This document shows, piece after piece, positions 8,023-17,540 of a stretch of 40,178 nucleotides of DNA. The position numbers and the translations under genes were made by a program. Positions within the stretch are counted from its first letter, which is position 1. Every line of letters starts with the position of its first letter. Origin of the DNA: an uncultured Thermomicrobiales bacterium (lineage in GTDB: Bacteria > Chloroflexota > Chloroflexia > Thermomicrobiales > UBA6265); contig CADCWE010000043.1 of the NCBI GenBank assembly GCA_902806325.1, forward strand, positions 1-40,178, given 5' to 3'. The notes beneath the pieces were generated by a model. That model made no database searches, was not told the DNA's origin, and worked only from the letters and a program-made list of their open reading frames with translations.

Positions 8023-10728
8023 ATGTTGGCGCTGGTGTTCGTGCTCGCCGGGTGCTACGCCGAGCCGGTGGCGACGCCGACGCCGGCGAATCAGGTTTCG
8101 GCGCCGACGGCGGCGGCACCAAGCGAGGCCGGGACCGGGGCCGAGGACCCGGCCGGCGGCGATCCGGCGGGCGGCGATCCGGCGGGTGGGGGTGGAGCAA
8201 CGCCCGTTGCCGAGGGGTCGCCGGAGGGGGCGACGGCCTCCCGCGCCGCCGGGTTGCCGACCCGCCCCGGCGCCGGTTCCCCGACCGCCGCGGCCGCGGG
8301 GACCCGTGGAGCCGGTCTGCCCACGAAACCCGGAGGAACGGCCACCCGCGCTTCCAGCACGGCGACGCGGCCGTCCGGCGGCGGCAACCCATCCGGCACA
8401 CTACCCACCCGCGCCACCGGCGGCGGGTTGCCGTTGCCGACCCGACCCTCCGGCCAACTGACCATGACCGCGACGGTTGCCCGGGCGATCGCCACCGATG
8501 ACACCACGGCGACCGAATCCGCGGCGACGGCCACCGCGTCGGTCGCGGCCTCGACCACGACGGCGTCGGGAGCAACGGCCGAGCCAACGGCCGAGCCAAC
8601 GGCCGAGACCGCGACGGTGGAACCGGCGCCGACGGTCGAACCCGGCGGCTTGGTCGTTCGCAAGGCGAATCCTGCGGGAACCCCACTGGCCGGTGCCTGT
8701 TTCCGCCTGGCCCCGGTCACCGGGGAGCCGGGCGCGGAGTCCTGTGCCGACGACGCCGGCGTGGTGGTGTTCGCCGACCTCGTGCCCGGCGACTATCGCC
8801 TGATCGAGACCCTGCCGCCGCCGGGCCACGCGGCGATCGCCGAGCTTCTGGTGACGATCCCGTCCGGCGACCCGGTGGAGTTGCCGGTGGTGGACGAACC
8901 GCTCCTTGGAACGCTGGAAGCGCTGACGATCGACGTCGCGGGCGCGCCGCTCCCCGGGGCCTGTTACCAGGCCGAGGGGCCGGAAACCTACGGTCCGATC
9001 TGCGACGACGGCGACGGCGACGTCAATACGTCGCCCGGCGGCGTCGCGTTTGGCTCGATCGCCGTTGGCGACTACGTCGTGCGCCAGACGACGGCACCGG
9101 AGGGCACGGATCCGGCCGCGGAGCAACCGGTCCGCGTCGATCGAACGGCTCCCGCGACGCTGACGTTCACCAATGCTCCAACCGCGCCGCTCACCGGCGG
9201 TCTGGAGATCGTCGTCACCCAGCCGGATGGGGCGCCTTCGGCCGGCGCCTGCTACGCGCTCTCCGGTACGGCCGAAGTCGGCCCGATCTGCGACGGGGAA
9301 CCCGGCGACGCGGCCGAGGACACCGGCGTGGTTCGGATCGAGGGATTGGTGCCCGGCGCGTACCGGCTGCGCCAGACCACGGTCGCGGAAGGTCTTGCCC
9401 CGATCGCCGAGCGAGATGTCACGATCGAGGCCGGTCCCGGCCAGGCCATCACGGTCGCATTGGAACCGGCCGCGCCGGAGGGAACGCCGCTCGGGGTGCC
9501 GGTCGCGTTCCGGGACGCCGACGCATCGGATCGGTTGTGGCTCTTGTTGCCCGGCGAACCGCCGGAAGCGGTGCCGTTCACGGGCGTCGACCCGGCGATC
9601 GAGCCGGCGTTCTCCGCCGACCGGAACCGTTTCGCCGTCCTCGCCTTCGTGCCCGACACCGGCGATCAGGAGCTGGTGATCTACGATCTGCCCAGCCGGA
9701 CACAGCAGGCGGTGCCACTCGGGGCGTCCGGGTTGCGCGCCCAATCCCTTGCCTGGACCGCCGACGGCGCGACCCTGGCGCTGGCGGTGCAGACGATCGC
9801 CGACGGCTCGTGGGACGTGCTGCTCTACGCGATCGGCGGCGAATCGCGCTACACCTTCTTGGGCCAAAACCCGTTGGGCAGCGTTGGGCGGATCGCTTGG
9901 GAACCCGGCGGCGCCCGCCTCGCCGTCGAGACAACCGCCGCCGACGGTATCGCCGATGTCTGGATCGTGGACGCCGCGACCGCCGACCCACCCGTCCCGG
10001 CCTACCCGACCGACACGCCGACCGGGGACCTGCTGGCGGATTGGAGTCCGCTCGGAGGACGCCTACTGCTGGTCGTGGATGGCGCGCTGTGGTCGACCGA
10101 CCTCGCCAACCCCGCTGTCCAGTTGGCTCCGGCGTTCGCGCCGGAGCGGTCGCCGTCGTGGTCGTCGGACGGCGGATTCGTCGCCTACGAGGACCCGGCC
10201 GTGCCCGGCAGCGTCTCGGCGGTGGACGTCAACAGTTTGGGTGTCTGCGGTCCGGTCGAGAACGTCGCGGCGACGGCGTGGCGCCCGGAAAGCGCCGCGC
10301 TAACCATGGTCGTCGCCCCGGACGACGGGTCGCCGCCGCGCCTCGACGAGATGACTTTGGGACCCGACTGCCCGATCGCGGGGATCGAGCTTCCCCGGCC
10401 GGATCTGCAACCCTCCTGGTCGCCGGACGGGCAAACGCTGGCGCTGTTTGGCCCGTTCGACGAGACGAACGGGCGCCCGATCCTGGTGCTCGGCGCGGAC
10501 GGCACTCCGCGCCCGATCGACACGACCGCGGCACCGGTGATCGAGGTTCGCGGGTGGGCGCCGGACGGGTCGGCGCTCGCCCTCTATGCCGACGAGGATT
10601 TCTTCCAGCCGCCGGGCAGCCTCTGGGTGTTGACGCCGGACGGCGATGCTCCCGCTCCGGCAATCGGGTCGGAGATCGCGGACGCGGTCTCCATCTCGGC
10701 GGCGTGGTGGCCGCCGGAGGAGCCGTAG
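8023..10728 (+). CDS. Lipoprotein with low-complexity Ser/Thr/Pro linker, three SpaA/Cna-B-like repeats and a TolB/WD40-like beta-propeller
   Basis: MLALVFVLAGC lipobox. Three repeats of type GxPLxGACYxL...G.V.F..L..GDYRLxET..P.G. Propeller motifs such as SLAWTADGATLALAV, PSWSSDGGFVAYED and PSWSPDGQTLALFG. Start inferred. Confidence 0.8.
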   Translation: MLALVFVLAGCYAEPVATPTPANQVSAPTAAAPSEAGTGAEDPAGGDPAGGDPAGGGGATPVAEGSPEGATASRAAGLPTRPGAGSPTAAAAGTRGAGLPTKPGGTATRASSTATRPSGGGNPSGTLPTRATGGGLPLPTRPSGQLTMTATVARAIATDDTTATESAATATASVAASTTTASGATAEPTAEPTAETATVEPAPTVEPGGLVVRKANPAGTPLAGACFRLAPVTGEPGAESCADDAGVVVFADLVPGDYRLIETLPPPGHAAIAELLVTIPSGDPVELPVVDEPLLGTLEALTIDVAGAPLPGACYQAEGPETYGPICDDGDGDVNTSPGGVAFGSIAVGDYVVRQTTAPEGTDPAAEQPVRVDRTAPATLTFTNAPTAPLTGGLEIVVTQPDGAPSAGACYALSGTAEVGPICDGEPGDAAEDTGVVRIEGLVPGAYRLRQTTVAEGLAPIAERDVTIEAGPGQAITVALEPAAPEGTPLGVPVAFRDADASDRLWLLLPGEPPEAVPFTGVDPAIEPAFSADRNRFAVLAFVPDTGDQELVIYDLPSRTQQAVPLGASGLRAQSLAWTADGATLALAVQTIADGSWDVLLYAIGGESRYTFLGQNPLGSVGRIAWEPGGARLAVETTAADGIADVWIVDAATADPPVPAYPTDTPTGDLLADWSPLGGRLLLVVDGALWSTDLANPAVQLAPAFAPERSPSWSSDGGFVAYEDPAVPGSVSAVDVNSLGVCGPVENVAATAWRPESAALTMVVAPDDGSPPRLDEMTLGPDCPIAGIELPRPDLQPSWSPDGQTLALFGPFDETNGRPILVLGADGTPRPIDTTAAPVIEVRGWAPDGSALALYADEDFFQPPGSLWVLTPDGDAPAPAIGSEIADAVSISAAWWPPEEP

Positions 10729-13052
10729 GCCGGGGCGTGCGCGTGCCCGGATTCCGGTCGGTCCCGCAGCTCCAATCCCCCCGTCACCCCCTGCGGCCGA
10801 TCCTCCGGACGGGGGCCTTGCTCGAAGCACTCGCGGCGGATGCTGCCCGGGCCGTCGTCGCGGACGGTCGTGAAGATGCACCTCAGGTCGGTGTGGACGT
10901 GGTGTTCGCCGTTCCAGATCGTGCCGTCGGGGCGGCGGATCTCGCGTTTCCAACCCGCGACGTAAAAGGCTTGCTCGTAGAGCGGGGTGAACGTGAGGCC
11001 GACGAAGAGGGCGAACAGGAGCAGGATCCAGAACCAGCGCGGGCGGGGCGGCAACGCGACGAACCGGCCTTCGATCGTGGTCGCGTCTCCGGGTGGCGAG
11101 ATCGGGGTCGCGGCGACGCCGAAGGCCAGCGCTTGCTCGCCGCTGCCCTTGCTCCGTTTCCACGGCGTGACCGCCAGCGGTACCTTGACCGAGCCCCGCC
11201 CCGCGGAGGGCACCTGGACCGTGTCCCGCTTCAGTTGGACGCCGAGTCCGCCGGAGCGATCCACCGCGGACAAGCGGACCGCGACCTCGCCGGGGTTCGG
11301 GTTGGAGAGCACGACATCGTAGGCCCGTGTTCGCCGACCGCGCCGCTCCGGCGGAGAAAGGGTCAGGCCAATAGTCGGGGCGCGGTAGATGAGCAGGCCC
11401 TCGTCGCGGACCGCCGCGCCGGCCGGGGACGTCGGTTTGGCGAGGACCTCGAAGGTCCAGCGGGCGTCCGGTGGGTGGTCCTTGGGGGGGGTCACGGTCA
11501 GGCGTACCGGCGCCGTGCCTCGGGCGGCGAGGCGCAGGCGGGGCAGGTCGAAGGCGTAGGCGCAGGCGCCGGCACGGTCGCTGGCTTCGAGCGCGACCGT
11601 AACCTCGCCCTTGCCGCCGTTCTCCAGCAGCACCTCGTAGACCGCTTCCCCGGGCGATTCGATCTCCTTCCGGGCGAGGCGCATCGTGACCGTTGCCGGG
11701 GTGAAGACGTACTGGCCGGAGACCTCGTTGGCCCGCGCCGGCGCGTCGGACGGCGCCACCCGCGCCGTGTACCCGGCGTAGCGCGCGCCGGGGACCGGGT
11801 GCGGACCGATCGCGTCCGGTTGGGGCGTCAGCGTCAATGGCACCGAGACCCGGTCGTGGGCGGGAACCTCGACCCGGTCCGAACCGACGGCGACGGCGAG
11901 GCTGGCGTCGCGACTGGTCGCGGCGATCGTGAACGCGGCGCCACGGCCCGAGACGTTCTCGATCACCAGCTGCACCCGCTCCGGCCCGGTTCCTTCCACC
12001 GTTTCCGGTTCCAGGCGAAGGCGAAAATCGGCCGGGCTGGGCTGCGTCAACTCGCCCTGCACGGAGCGGGGATCGCCGCTGGGTTGGGTCGGGGTCGCGG
12101 TGACGGTGAAGGCGACCGTGGCCGGCGCCGGAGGTAACAGCGCGCGGTCCAGGGCGGTGATCCGGAGCGTGATCGCGGACGTTTCGCCCGGCGGCACCGT
12201 CGCTTCCAACCCGCCGACGAACTCGAACCCGAGCGCATTGGCCGGGTCGGCGGCGGCGAGGGCGAGGGTCAGGGGCGCGGCGGACTTGTTGGTCAGCAGG
12301 ACGCGGGTCTGGACCGATTGGCCCGAAAGCTCGATCCGTTGGGGGTCGAGCTTGGGCGGGTCGACGGTGCCCGCCACCTGCTGGAAGTTGACCGCCAACG
12401 ACCGGGTTGCGACCTCCGGGGCCAACGGCGCCGGCGGGGTGACCGCGGTGACGGTGGCGGTGACGGCGATCGCGTGGGCCGCACCCGCCCCGAGCCGGAC
12501 TTTCTTCGGTCGGGCGACGAGGCGGACCGTTCGCGCGGCGCCCGGATCGACGACGCTGGTGGGATCCTCGACGGCGTAGGCGAGTTGGCGCGGCTCGTCG
12601 GCCGCCGAGACCGCGACCTCGATCCTGGCGTTGCCGGTGTTGGCGATCTTGAGCGTCCAGGCGCCCTCGGTTTCGCCCCGCGCCTGGCGCGGCGAGTCGA
12701 GCGTCAACGTCCAGTCCACGAACGGTCCGACGGTCAGGACGCCGCTGGCAGAGGCGGTCAGGGTCGGGTTGTCGGCGGAGGTGGCGGTGACGACGAACGG
12801 GTAGTCCCCGGCCGCCACGCCGGCCGTTCGCGGTGGCTTCAGGACCAACGCCAACGTCTCGGTCGCCTCGGGGAAGATGCGCGAGGTGGCGGGCGGCGCC
12901 TCGATCCACGACGGATCCAGACCCTCGATCCGGACGGCGTATTCGTCGACGATATAGCTGGCGTTGTAGACCGTGCAGCGGGTGGTGGCCGCGCCGCCCG
13001 GCCCGGCCACCAGCGCGGTCTCGCTCAATTCGATGCGGAGCCCGACCGCCAT
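10584..13052 (-). CDS. Multi-domain Ig-like/CARDB-type repeat protein with a C-terminal transmembrane helix, eCIS-associated
   Basis: MAVGLRIELSETALVAGPGGAATTRCTVYNAS... with multiple ~100-aa beta-type repeats. TM segment RWFWILLLFALFVGLTFTPLYEQAF near the C-terminus. Confidence 0.8.
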   Translation of the reverse strand: MAVGLRIELSETALVAGPGGAATTRCTVYNASYIVDEYAVRIEGLDPSWIEAPPATSRIFPEATETLALVLKPPRTAGVAAGDYPFVVTATSADNPTLTASASGVLTVGPFVDWTLTLDSPRQARGETEGAWTLKIANTGNARIEVAVSAADEPRQLAYAVEDPTSVVDPGAARTVRLVARPKKVRLGAGAAHAIAVTATVTAVTPPAPLAPEVATRSLAVNFQQVAGTVDPPKLDPQRIELSGQSVQTRVLLTNKSAAPLTLALAAADPANALGFEFVGGLEATVPPGETSAITLRITALDRALLPPAPATVAFTVTATPTQPSGDPRSVQGELTQPSPADFRLRLEPETVEGTGPERVQLVIENVSGRGAAFTIAATSRDASLAVAVGSDRVEVPAHDRVSVPLTLTPQPDAIGPHPVPGARYAGYTARVAPSDAPARANEVSGQYVFTPATVTMRLARKEIESPGEAVYEVLLENGGKGEVTVALEASDRAGACAYAFDLPRLRLAARGTAPVRLTVTPPKDHPPDARWTFEVLAKPTSPAGAAVRDEGLLIYRAPTIGLTLSPPERRGRRTRAYDVVLSNPNPGEVAVRLSAVDRSGGLGVQLKRDTVQVPSAGRGSVKVPLAVTPWKRSKGSGEQALAFGVAATPISPPGDATTIEGRFVALPPRPRWFWILLLFALFVGLTFTPLYEQAFYVAGWKREIRRPDGTIWNGEHHVHTDLRCIFTTVRDDGPGSIRRECFEQGPRPEDRPQGVTGGLELRDRPESGHAHAPAYGSSGGHHAAEMETASAISDPIAGAGASPSGVNTQRLPGGWKKSSSA

Positions 13053-13080
13053 CCGGTGATCCTTTGCCTGGGGGGCGTTG

Positions 13081-13204
13081 AATCCCCCTCACCCCCCAAC
13101 CCCCCTTCCCCCCGATTGCGGGGGAAGGGGGGCTAACGGCGTGACCGATGGCTTCCCCTTTCCCCCGCGATCGGAGGAACGGAGACTGGGGGGTGAGGGG
13201 GATT
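13081..13204. repeat. Palindromic REPIN/MITE-like intergenic element
   Basis: Perfect 17-bp terminal inverted repeats AATCCCCCTCACCCCCC (13081-13097) and GGGGGGTGAGGGGGATT (13188-13204). Nested perfect 13-bp hairpin CCCCCCTTCCCCC / GGGGGAAGGGGGG (13100-13112 / 13120-13132). Confidence 0.75.
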
Positions 13205-13266
13205 CGCCCACCCGCTCGCCCGATTATCCCCTGTTTTGCTCGCCCGCGGGGTGGTGGACCGCGGGC

Positions 13267-14424
13267 TCAGCGGAGGAACGCCTGCGCCTGCCGGCGCTCG
13301 CTGGCGGTTGCGACGAGGTTCGCGGCGAATTCTTCGACCGCGCGGATCGCCTCGCGGTGGGACGGGGCGTCGGCGCCGCCGCGGAGGACGCAGCCGTAGT
13401 CGCTGGCGCAGTAGACCAGGCCGCCGGCGGCGAGGACGAGGCCGATGTCGGTCTTGACCAGGCCCGGAGGGGCGGCGCCGAAGGCGTGGTGCGCCCAGAG
13501 CAGGCGGTCGCCGGCGATCACGCGGCGCAGTTGACGGCCGAGGGTTTTGGCGAGGCGGTCGAAGGCGCCGCCGAACGGGTCGGCGGGGGTGGCGTGGCAG
13601 CCGTCGCCGATCACGGTGCCGCCGCCGTCGAGAAACGCGCGGAGCCATTCGACCGAACCGCCGGGCAGCGAGAAGTCGGCCGACCCGGTGGCGTAGAGGA
13701 TGCCGCCGTCCGGAACCGGGTTGCCGATTCGAACCTCGCCGGCGTAGCGCGTACGGAAGGCGCCACCGCGCTCGACGGCGCGAGCAAGTAACGCGGCGGC
13801 GCCGGCGTGGCCGCCGCCGGCCTCGGGGATCACCAATTCGGCGACTTCGACGGTGTCGCGGGCGTGACCGCCGGCGATGGCGCGGAAGCGGGTATCCAGT
13901 TCGTCTGGGTTTGGCTGCCGGGGGTCGACCGGATAGCCGACGGTGGCCTGGGCGCCGAGCACGACGCGGGCGAGTTCGACGTGCGGTTCCGAGGGTGGCG
14001 CGCCGTCCGCGACCGCGCGGACGACGGCGATCTCCTCCAAGCGGCCGTCGTCGTCTGGTTCCTCGTCTTCGCGCAGCATCACGATCCGGACCGGACCGGC
14101 CGGAACACCGGCCGTGTCCAGAGACAGGCGGACGCCCGACGTCAGGACGAGCGCGTTGCCGGTCGGATCGAGGGCGATCCCTGGCGAGACCCCGACGTCC
14201 CGGCCGCCGCTGGGAACCACCTCCAGGCCGAGCACGACTCCCCATCCGTGGGCCGCCAACCCGTGGAGTCGCGACACGTCGTCGTGAAAACCGTGGGCGG
14301 TGGCCCAGGTCTCGGCGTCGACGACCAGGCCGTCGCGCGGTTCGAGCCGGGTCAGGCCGCGGGTGATCGGGGTCTCGTGGCTGGGTTGGGCCGGGCGGCG
14401 CGAACCGCGAACGGCGGCGCTCAT
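13267..14424 (-). CDS. eCIS operon protein with C-terminal DUF4159-like region
   Basis: MSAAVRGSRRPAQPSHETPITRGLTRLEPRDGLVVDAETWATAHGFHDD... and C-terminal GGILYATGSADFSLPGGSVEWLRAFLDGGGTVIGDGCHATPADPFGGAFDRLAKTLG. Confidence 0.7.
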   Translation of the reverse strand: MSAAVRGSRRPAQPSHETPITRGLTRLEPRDGLVVDAETWATAHGFHDDVSRLHGLAAHGWGVVLGLEVVPSGGRDVGVSPGIALDPTGNALVLTSGVRLSLDTAGVPAGPVRIVMLREDEEPDDDGRLEEIAVVRAVADGAPPSEPHVELARVVLGAQATVGYPVDPRQPNPDELDTRFRAIAGGHARDTVEVAELVIPEAGGGHAGAAALLARAVERGGAFRTRYAGEVRIGNPVPDGGILYATGSADFSLPGGSVEWLRAFLDGGGTVIGDGCHATPADPFGGAFDRLAKTLGRQLRRVIAGDRLLWAHHAFGAAPPGLVKTDIGLVLAAGGLVYCASDYGCVLRGGADAPSHREAIRAVEEFAANLVATASERRQAQAFLR

Positions 14425-15065
14425 GGTTCGCCTCCTGGGGTGTCGTTGGCCGGCAGGACGAACAGGGCGTAGGTGGTATGGGCGGGGCGTTGGGCTTCGA
14501 GGATCACGCGCAGGCGGCGCCGGTCCATGGTTTCCGGATCCGGCACGCGCAGGATGACCGAGAAGTGGTGCGGCCGGTCGCCCCGCCCGAGCACGGTCTG
14601 GTGGCCGAGTCGACTGGAATGACCGAGGGTCAGGCCGCTGCCGCGCTCGACGATCTCCGGCGCCACGCCGGTGAAGAGCTCGACGTGTTCCCGCATCCCG
14701 CGGACGGTGCCGCGCCAGCGGTGCAGGTCCATCGCCCTGCTCAGCACGGAGCGGCGGCGCTCGACCGGCCATCCCTCGTCCAGGGTCAGCCCGATCCAGG
14801 ACGCCAGCCAGGGCAAGAACTCCTCTGGAGCGAGGTCCGGCGCGAAATAGGCGTGCAGGTTGTCCAGAATCCGGTCGTACTCGTCGAGGATCGTCTCGAA
14901 AATCAGAAGGTAGCGGGCCAGGAACGACGATTGTTCGCCTTCGGCAAAGATGGCGGGCAAGAGCGCGAGCAGCCGGCTGCGCCGGTCCTCCGCCATCCAG
15001 GGCGGCAGAAGCTCGTCCGTCACCTCGGCGGGGAGGAAGGCGACGGGGTCGAGGGCGGGACTCAT
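14421..15065 (-). CDS. Phage tail protein I-like baseplate protein (P2 gpI / TIGR02242-like)
   Basis: RYLLIFETILDEYDRILDNLHAYFAPDLAPEEFLPWLASWIGLTLDEGWPVERRRSVLSRAMDLHRWRGTVRGM. Confidence 0.88.
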   Translation of the reverse strand: MSPALDPVAFLPAEVTDELLPPWMAEDRRSRLLALLPAIFAEGEQSSFLARYLLIFETILDEYDRILDNLHAYFAPDLAPEEFLPWLASWIGLTLDEGWPVERRRSVLSRAMDLHRWRGTVRGMREHVELFTGVAPEIVERGSGLTLGHSSRLGHQTVLGRGDRPHHFSVILRVPDPETMDRRRLRVILEAQRPAHTTYALFVLPANDTPGGEP

Positions 15066-17050
15066 CGGCGCCGGCTCGCGATGGTGACGACGTGGGGGCC
15101 GGAGGCGACGGTCGTGTCGGCGGGCACTGGCACGCGGCTGCCGCCGTCGCGCCCGCGCCCGCGATCGTCCAAGACGGTCAAGCGGACATCGTCGATTAGG
15201 CCGACCCCAAGCACGCTTTGGATCGCGGCGTGGACGTCGTAGACCGAGAGGTCGCGGCCAAAGGGCCACCCGCCGTCCCCGTCGGGACCGCCAAGGATCG
15301 GGTTGAGGAGCCGGTAGATCGCCCGCTCGACGGCGGCGCGGAGCGCCTCGGTTTGAGCCGGAACCTGGGCGGCGACGTTGGCCGTGACCGCGATCCGGAG
15401 CACCCGCGCCGGGCGCACGTCCACCTGGGTGGTGACCAATCGCCGCTCGTCGAGAAAGGCGCGCACGGTTTCCAGCAGATCCGACGAGGGACGCAGCTCG
15501 TCCGGTTCCACCGCGCGCTCCGGGTCCGCAATCACCGGCAGGATCGCGACGACCACGGTGCCCGGCTTCGGCGCGTTGCGCCCGGTGCCCAACGCGGTCG
15601 GGTCGAGGCAGCGCGCCTGGGCCACGGCCGACGAGGCGCGGCGGGCCAGCGTTTCGAAGTCGTCGGCGGTCACCGCGCGGTCGCGGGTGCGCAGGGTCGC
15701 CCCGGCACGCAGCTTGGCGTGGCTCAGGGTTTCGACGTCGGCGCCGCCCGTCGCCGGGCGGCGGTTGGCGACGCGGGCGACGTAGGCGAGCGACGATTTG
15801 AGGACGACCAGGCGGTGCGCCGCGACGTTGCCGGCGGTGCCGCCGCCGACGTGGTAGGCGCTGAAGCGGAGCGGCGCCCCCTTTGGCGGCACCGCGCCAT
15901 GCTGAACGAGGGCGCCGTCCGGCGCCCGCACGGCGGGACCGAACTCGACGATCCCCGTCGCCTCGTCGCAGAGGTAGTGCGGATCGTCGGGACCGGAGAG
16001 GGCAAAATCCCGCACCTCGGTCCAGGCGTGCCAGCCGCCGTCGCGGTCGCCGACTTCGAGGAATTGGCCGTCGCGGCGGGGCAGGATCGGTGACCGGCGG
16101 AGGGTGACCCGTTGGCCGGGGGTGCCGTCGCTGTGGCCGAGCGCTTCCCGGCGGACGCGCTCGGCGTGGCGGGCGGCGGCGGTGCCGCCGATCGCCTGCG
16201 CCTCGACGGCCAGGATGCGCGGCGAGCGATCGTAGGGATACTGACCCGACCGCGGCGTGGTCAGCACCGCCCGGATCCAGGAGCGCGCCCGGCGGTCGCC
16301 CAACGTTGCGCCGGCCAGCGCGGGCGGCAGATACAGCTCGATCGAGCCGCCTTTGAGCAAGCCGCGCGTCGAGTCGGCCTCCGTTTCGACCCCGACCCAG
16401 CCGCGGTCCTCGCCAAGCCAGCCCTCCCAGGCAAGCGGGGTGTCGTCCGGATTCGGGCCGGTGCCTTGGTCGGCGCGGACGGTGAGACGCACCACGTGGC
16501 GGCTGAGGTCGGCGCCGAAGCCGAGGTACCAGGCGTTGCCGGGGTTTGGGTCGCGATCGAAGGCGTCGAACGGCAGCCCTTCGGCGACCAGGCGGTCGCG
16601 CCGCTCGGTGTAGCGGGCGCCGTCGGCCGACGTCAGCAGTGCCGAGAGAACCGGCGGCTCGATGGTCAGGGTCTCGGTGGTGGCGAAGGTGAGGGTTTCC
16701 CAGTCGGGCGTGCGCACCGTGGCGACCTCGGTCTCGGCCGGGATCCGGACCGGCGCGGGCTGCGGCGCCGAGAGGAGAAAGGTCAGGTCGGCGACGGCGG
16801 CCTGCGGCGGCGCGAGCCGGACCCCGATGGTGTCGAGAAACGTGATGTGCGTCTTGTCCGGGACGTGATTGAGGCGGAAGATCATGGATTCGGTCAGATA
16901 GGCAAACAGTTCGATCAAGGCGATGCCCGGATCGCTGACGTTGTGGTCGGTCCATTCCGGGCAATACCGTGGGATCAGGCGCTTGGCCTCGTCGACCAAG
17001 TCCTGAAACGTCCGATCGTCCAGATTCGGCGCCAGCGGCAACAACGGCAT
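15062..17050 (-). CDS. Baseplate assembly protein J-like (Afp11/gpJ; TIGR02243-like)
   Basis: LDDRTFQDLVDEAKRLIPRYCPEWTDHNVSDPGIALIELFAYLTESMIFRLNHVPDKTHITFLDTIGVRLAPPQ. Confidence 0.9.
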   Translation of the reverse strand: MPLLPLAPNLDDRTFQDLVDEAKRLIPRYCPEWTDHNVSDPGIALIELFAYLTESMIFRLNHVPDKTHITFLDTIGVRLAPPQAAVADLTFLLSAPQPAPVRIPAETEVATVRTPDWETLTFATTETLTIEPPVLSALLTSADGARYTERRDRLVAEGLPFDAFDRDPNPGNAWYLGFGADLSRHVVRLTVRADQGTGPNPDDTPLAWEGWLGEDRGWVGVETEADSTRGLLKGGSIELYLPPALAGATLGDRRARSWIRAVLTTPRSGQYPYDRSPRILAVEAQAIGGTAAARHAERVRREALGHSDGTPGQRVTLRRSPILPRRDGQFLEVGDRDGGWHAWTEVRDFALSGPDDPHYLCDEATGIVEFGPAVRAPDGALVQHGAVPPKGAPLRFSAYHVGGGTAGNVAAHRLVVLKSSLAYVARVANRRPATGGADVETLSHAKLRAGATLRTRDRAVTADDFETLARRASSAVAQARCLDPTALGTGRNAPKPGTVVVAILPVIADPERAVEPDELRPSSDLLETVRAFLDERRLVTTQVDVRPARVLRIAVTANVAAQVPAQTEALRAAVERAIYRLLNPILGGPDGDGGWPFGRDLSVYDVHAAIQSVLGVGLIDDVRLTVLDDRGRGRDGGSRVPVPADTTVASGPHVVTIASRRR

Positions 17051-17099
17051 CGGTCATACTCCGCGTGTGTCGGTCGTCTCCGTCCTCGGACCGTAAGGG

Positions 17100-17537
17100 T
17101 CACTCCTCGTCCGGGATCGCGTAGAACGGGAAGACAAGGTTGCGGACATCGTTGGTGGCCTTGATCCGGTAGGCGATCTCGATCCGCATCACGCCGCGGT
17201 CGGTGCCGGTCCAGTCGACGCGGACGTCTCGGACCTCGATCCGGGGTTCCCAGCGGGCGAGGGCCTGGCGAACGGCGAAGTCGGCCCGGCCGGCGGTGGT
17301 CGGGTTGTTCTCGGCGAAGACGAGCAGGTGCAGATCGGAGCCGAACTCGGGCCGCATCGGGCGCTCGCCCTTGACGGTTTGCAGGATCAGCCGGATCGCG
17401 CGCTCGATCGTCTCCGCGCCGTGGGTCAGCGCGACCCGGCCGCGGGCGTCGGGTCCGACCGGGAAGGCCCAGCCTGCGCCGACGATGTCGGTCTCCGTGG
17501 TCGCCGCCCGGCCGTTGGGGCTTCCCGGATCGCCCAT
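17100..17537 (-). CDS. GPW/gp25-family baseplate wedge protein (Afp9-like)
   Basis: GAETIERAIRLILQTVKGERPMRPEFGSDLHLLVFAENN...RWEPRIEVRDVRVDW...RIEIAYRIKATND. Confidence 0.93.
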   Translation of the reverse strand: MGDPGSPNGRAATTETDIVGAGWAFPVGPDARGRVALTHGAETIERAIRLILQTVKGERPMRPEFGSDLHLLVFAENNPTTAGRADFAVRQALARWEPRIEVRDVRVDWTGTDRGVMRIEIAYRIKATNDVRNLVFPFYAIPDEE

Positions 17538-17540
17538 CAG

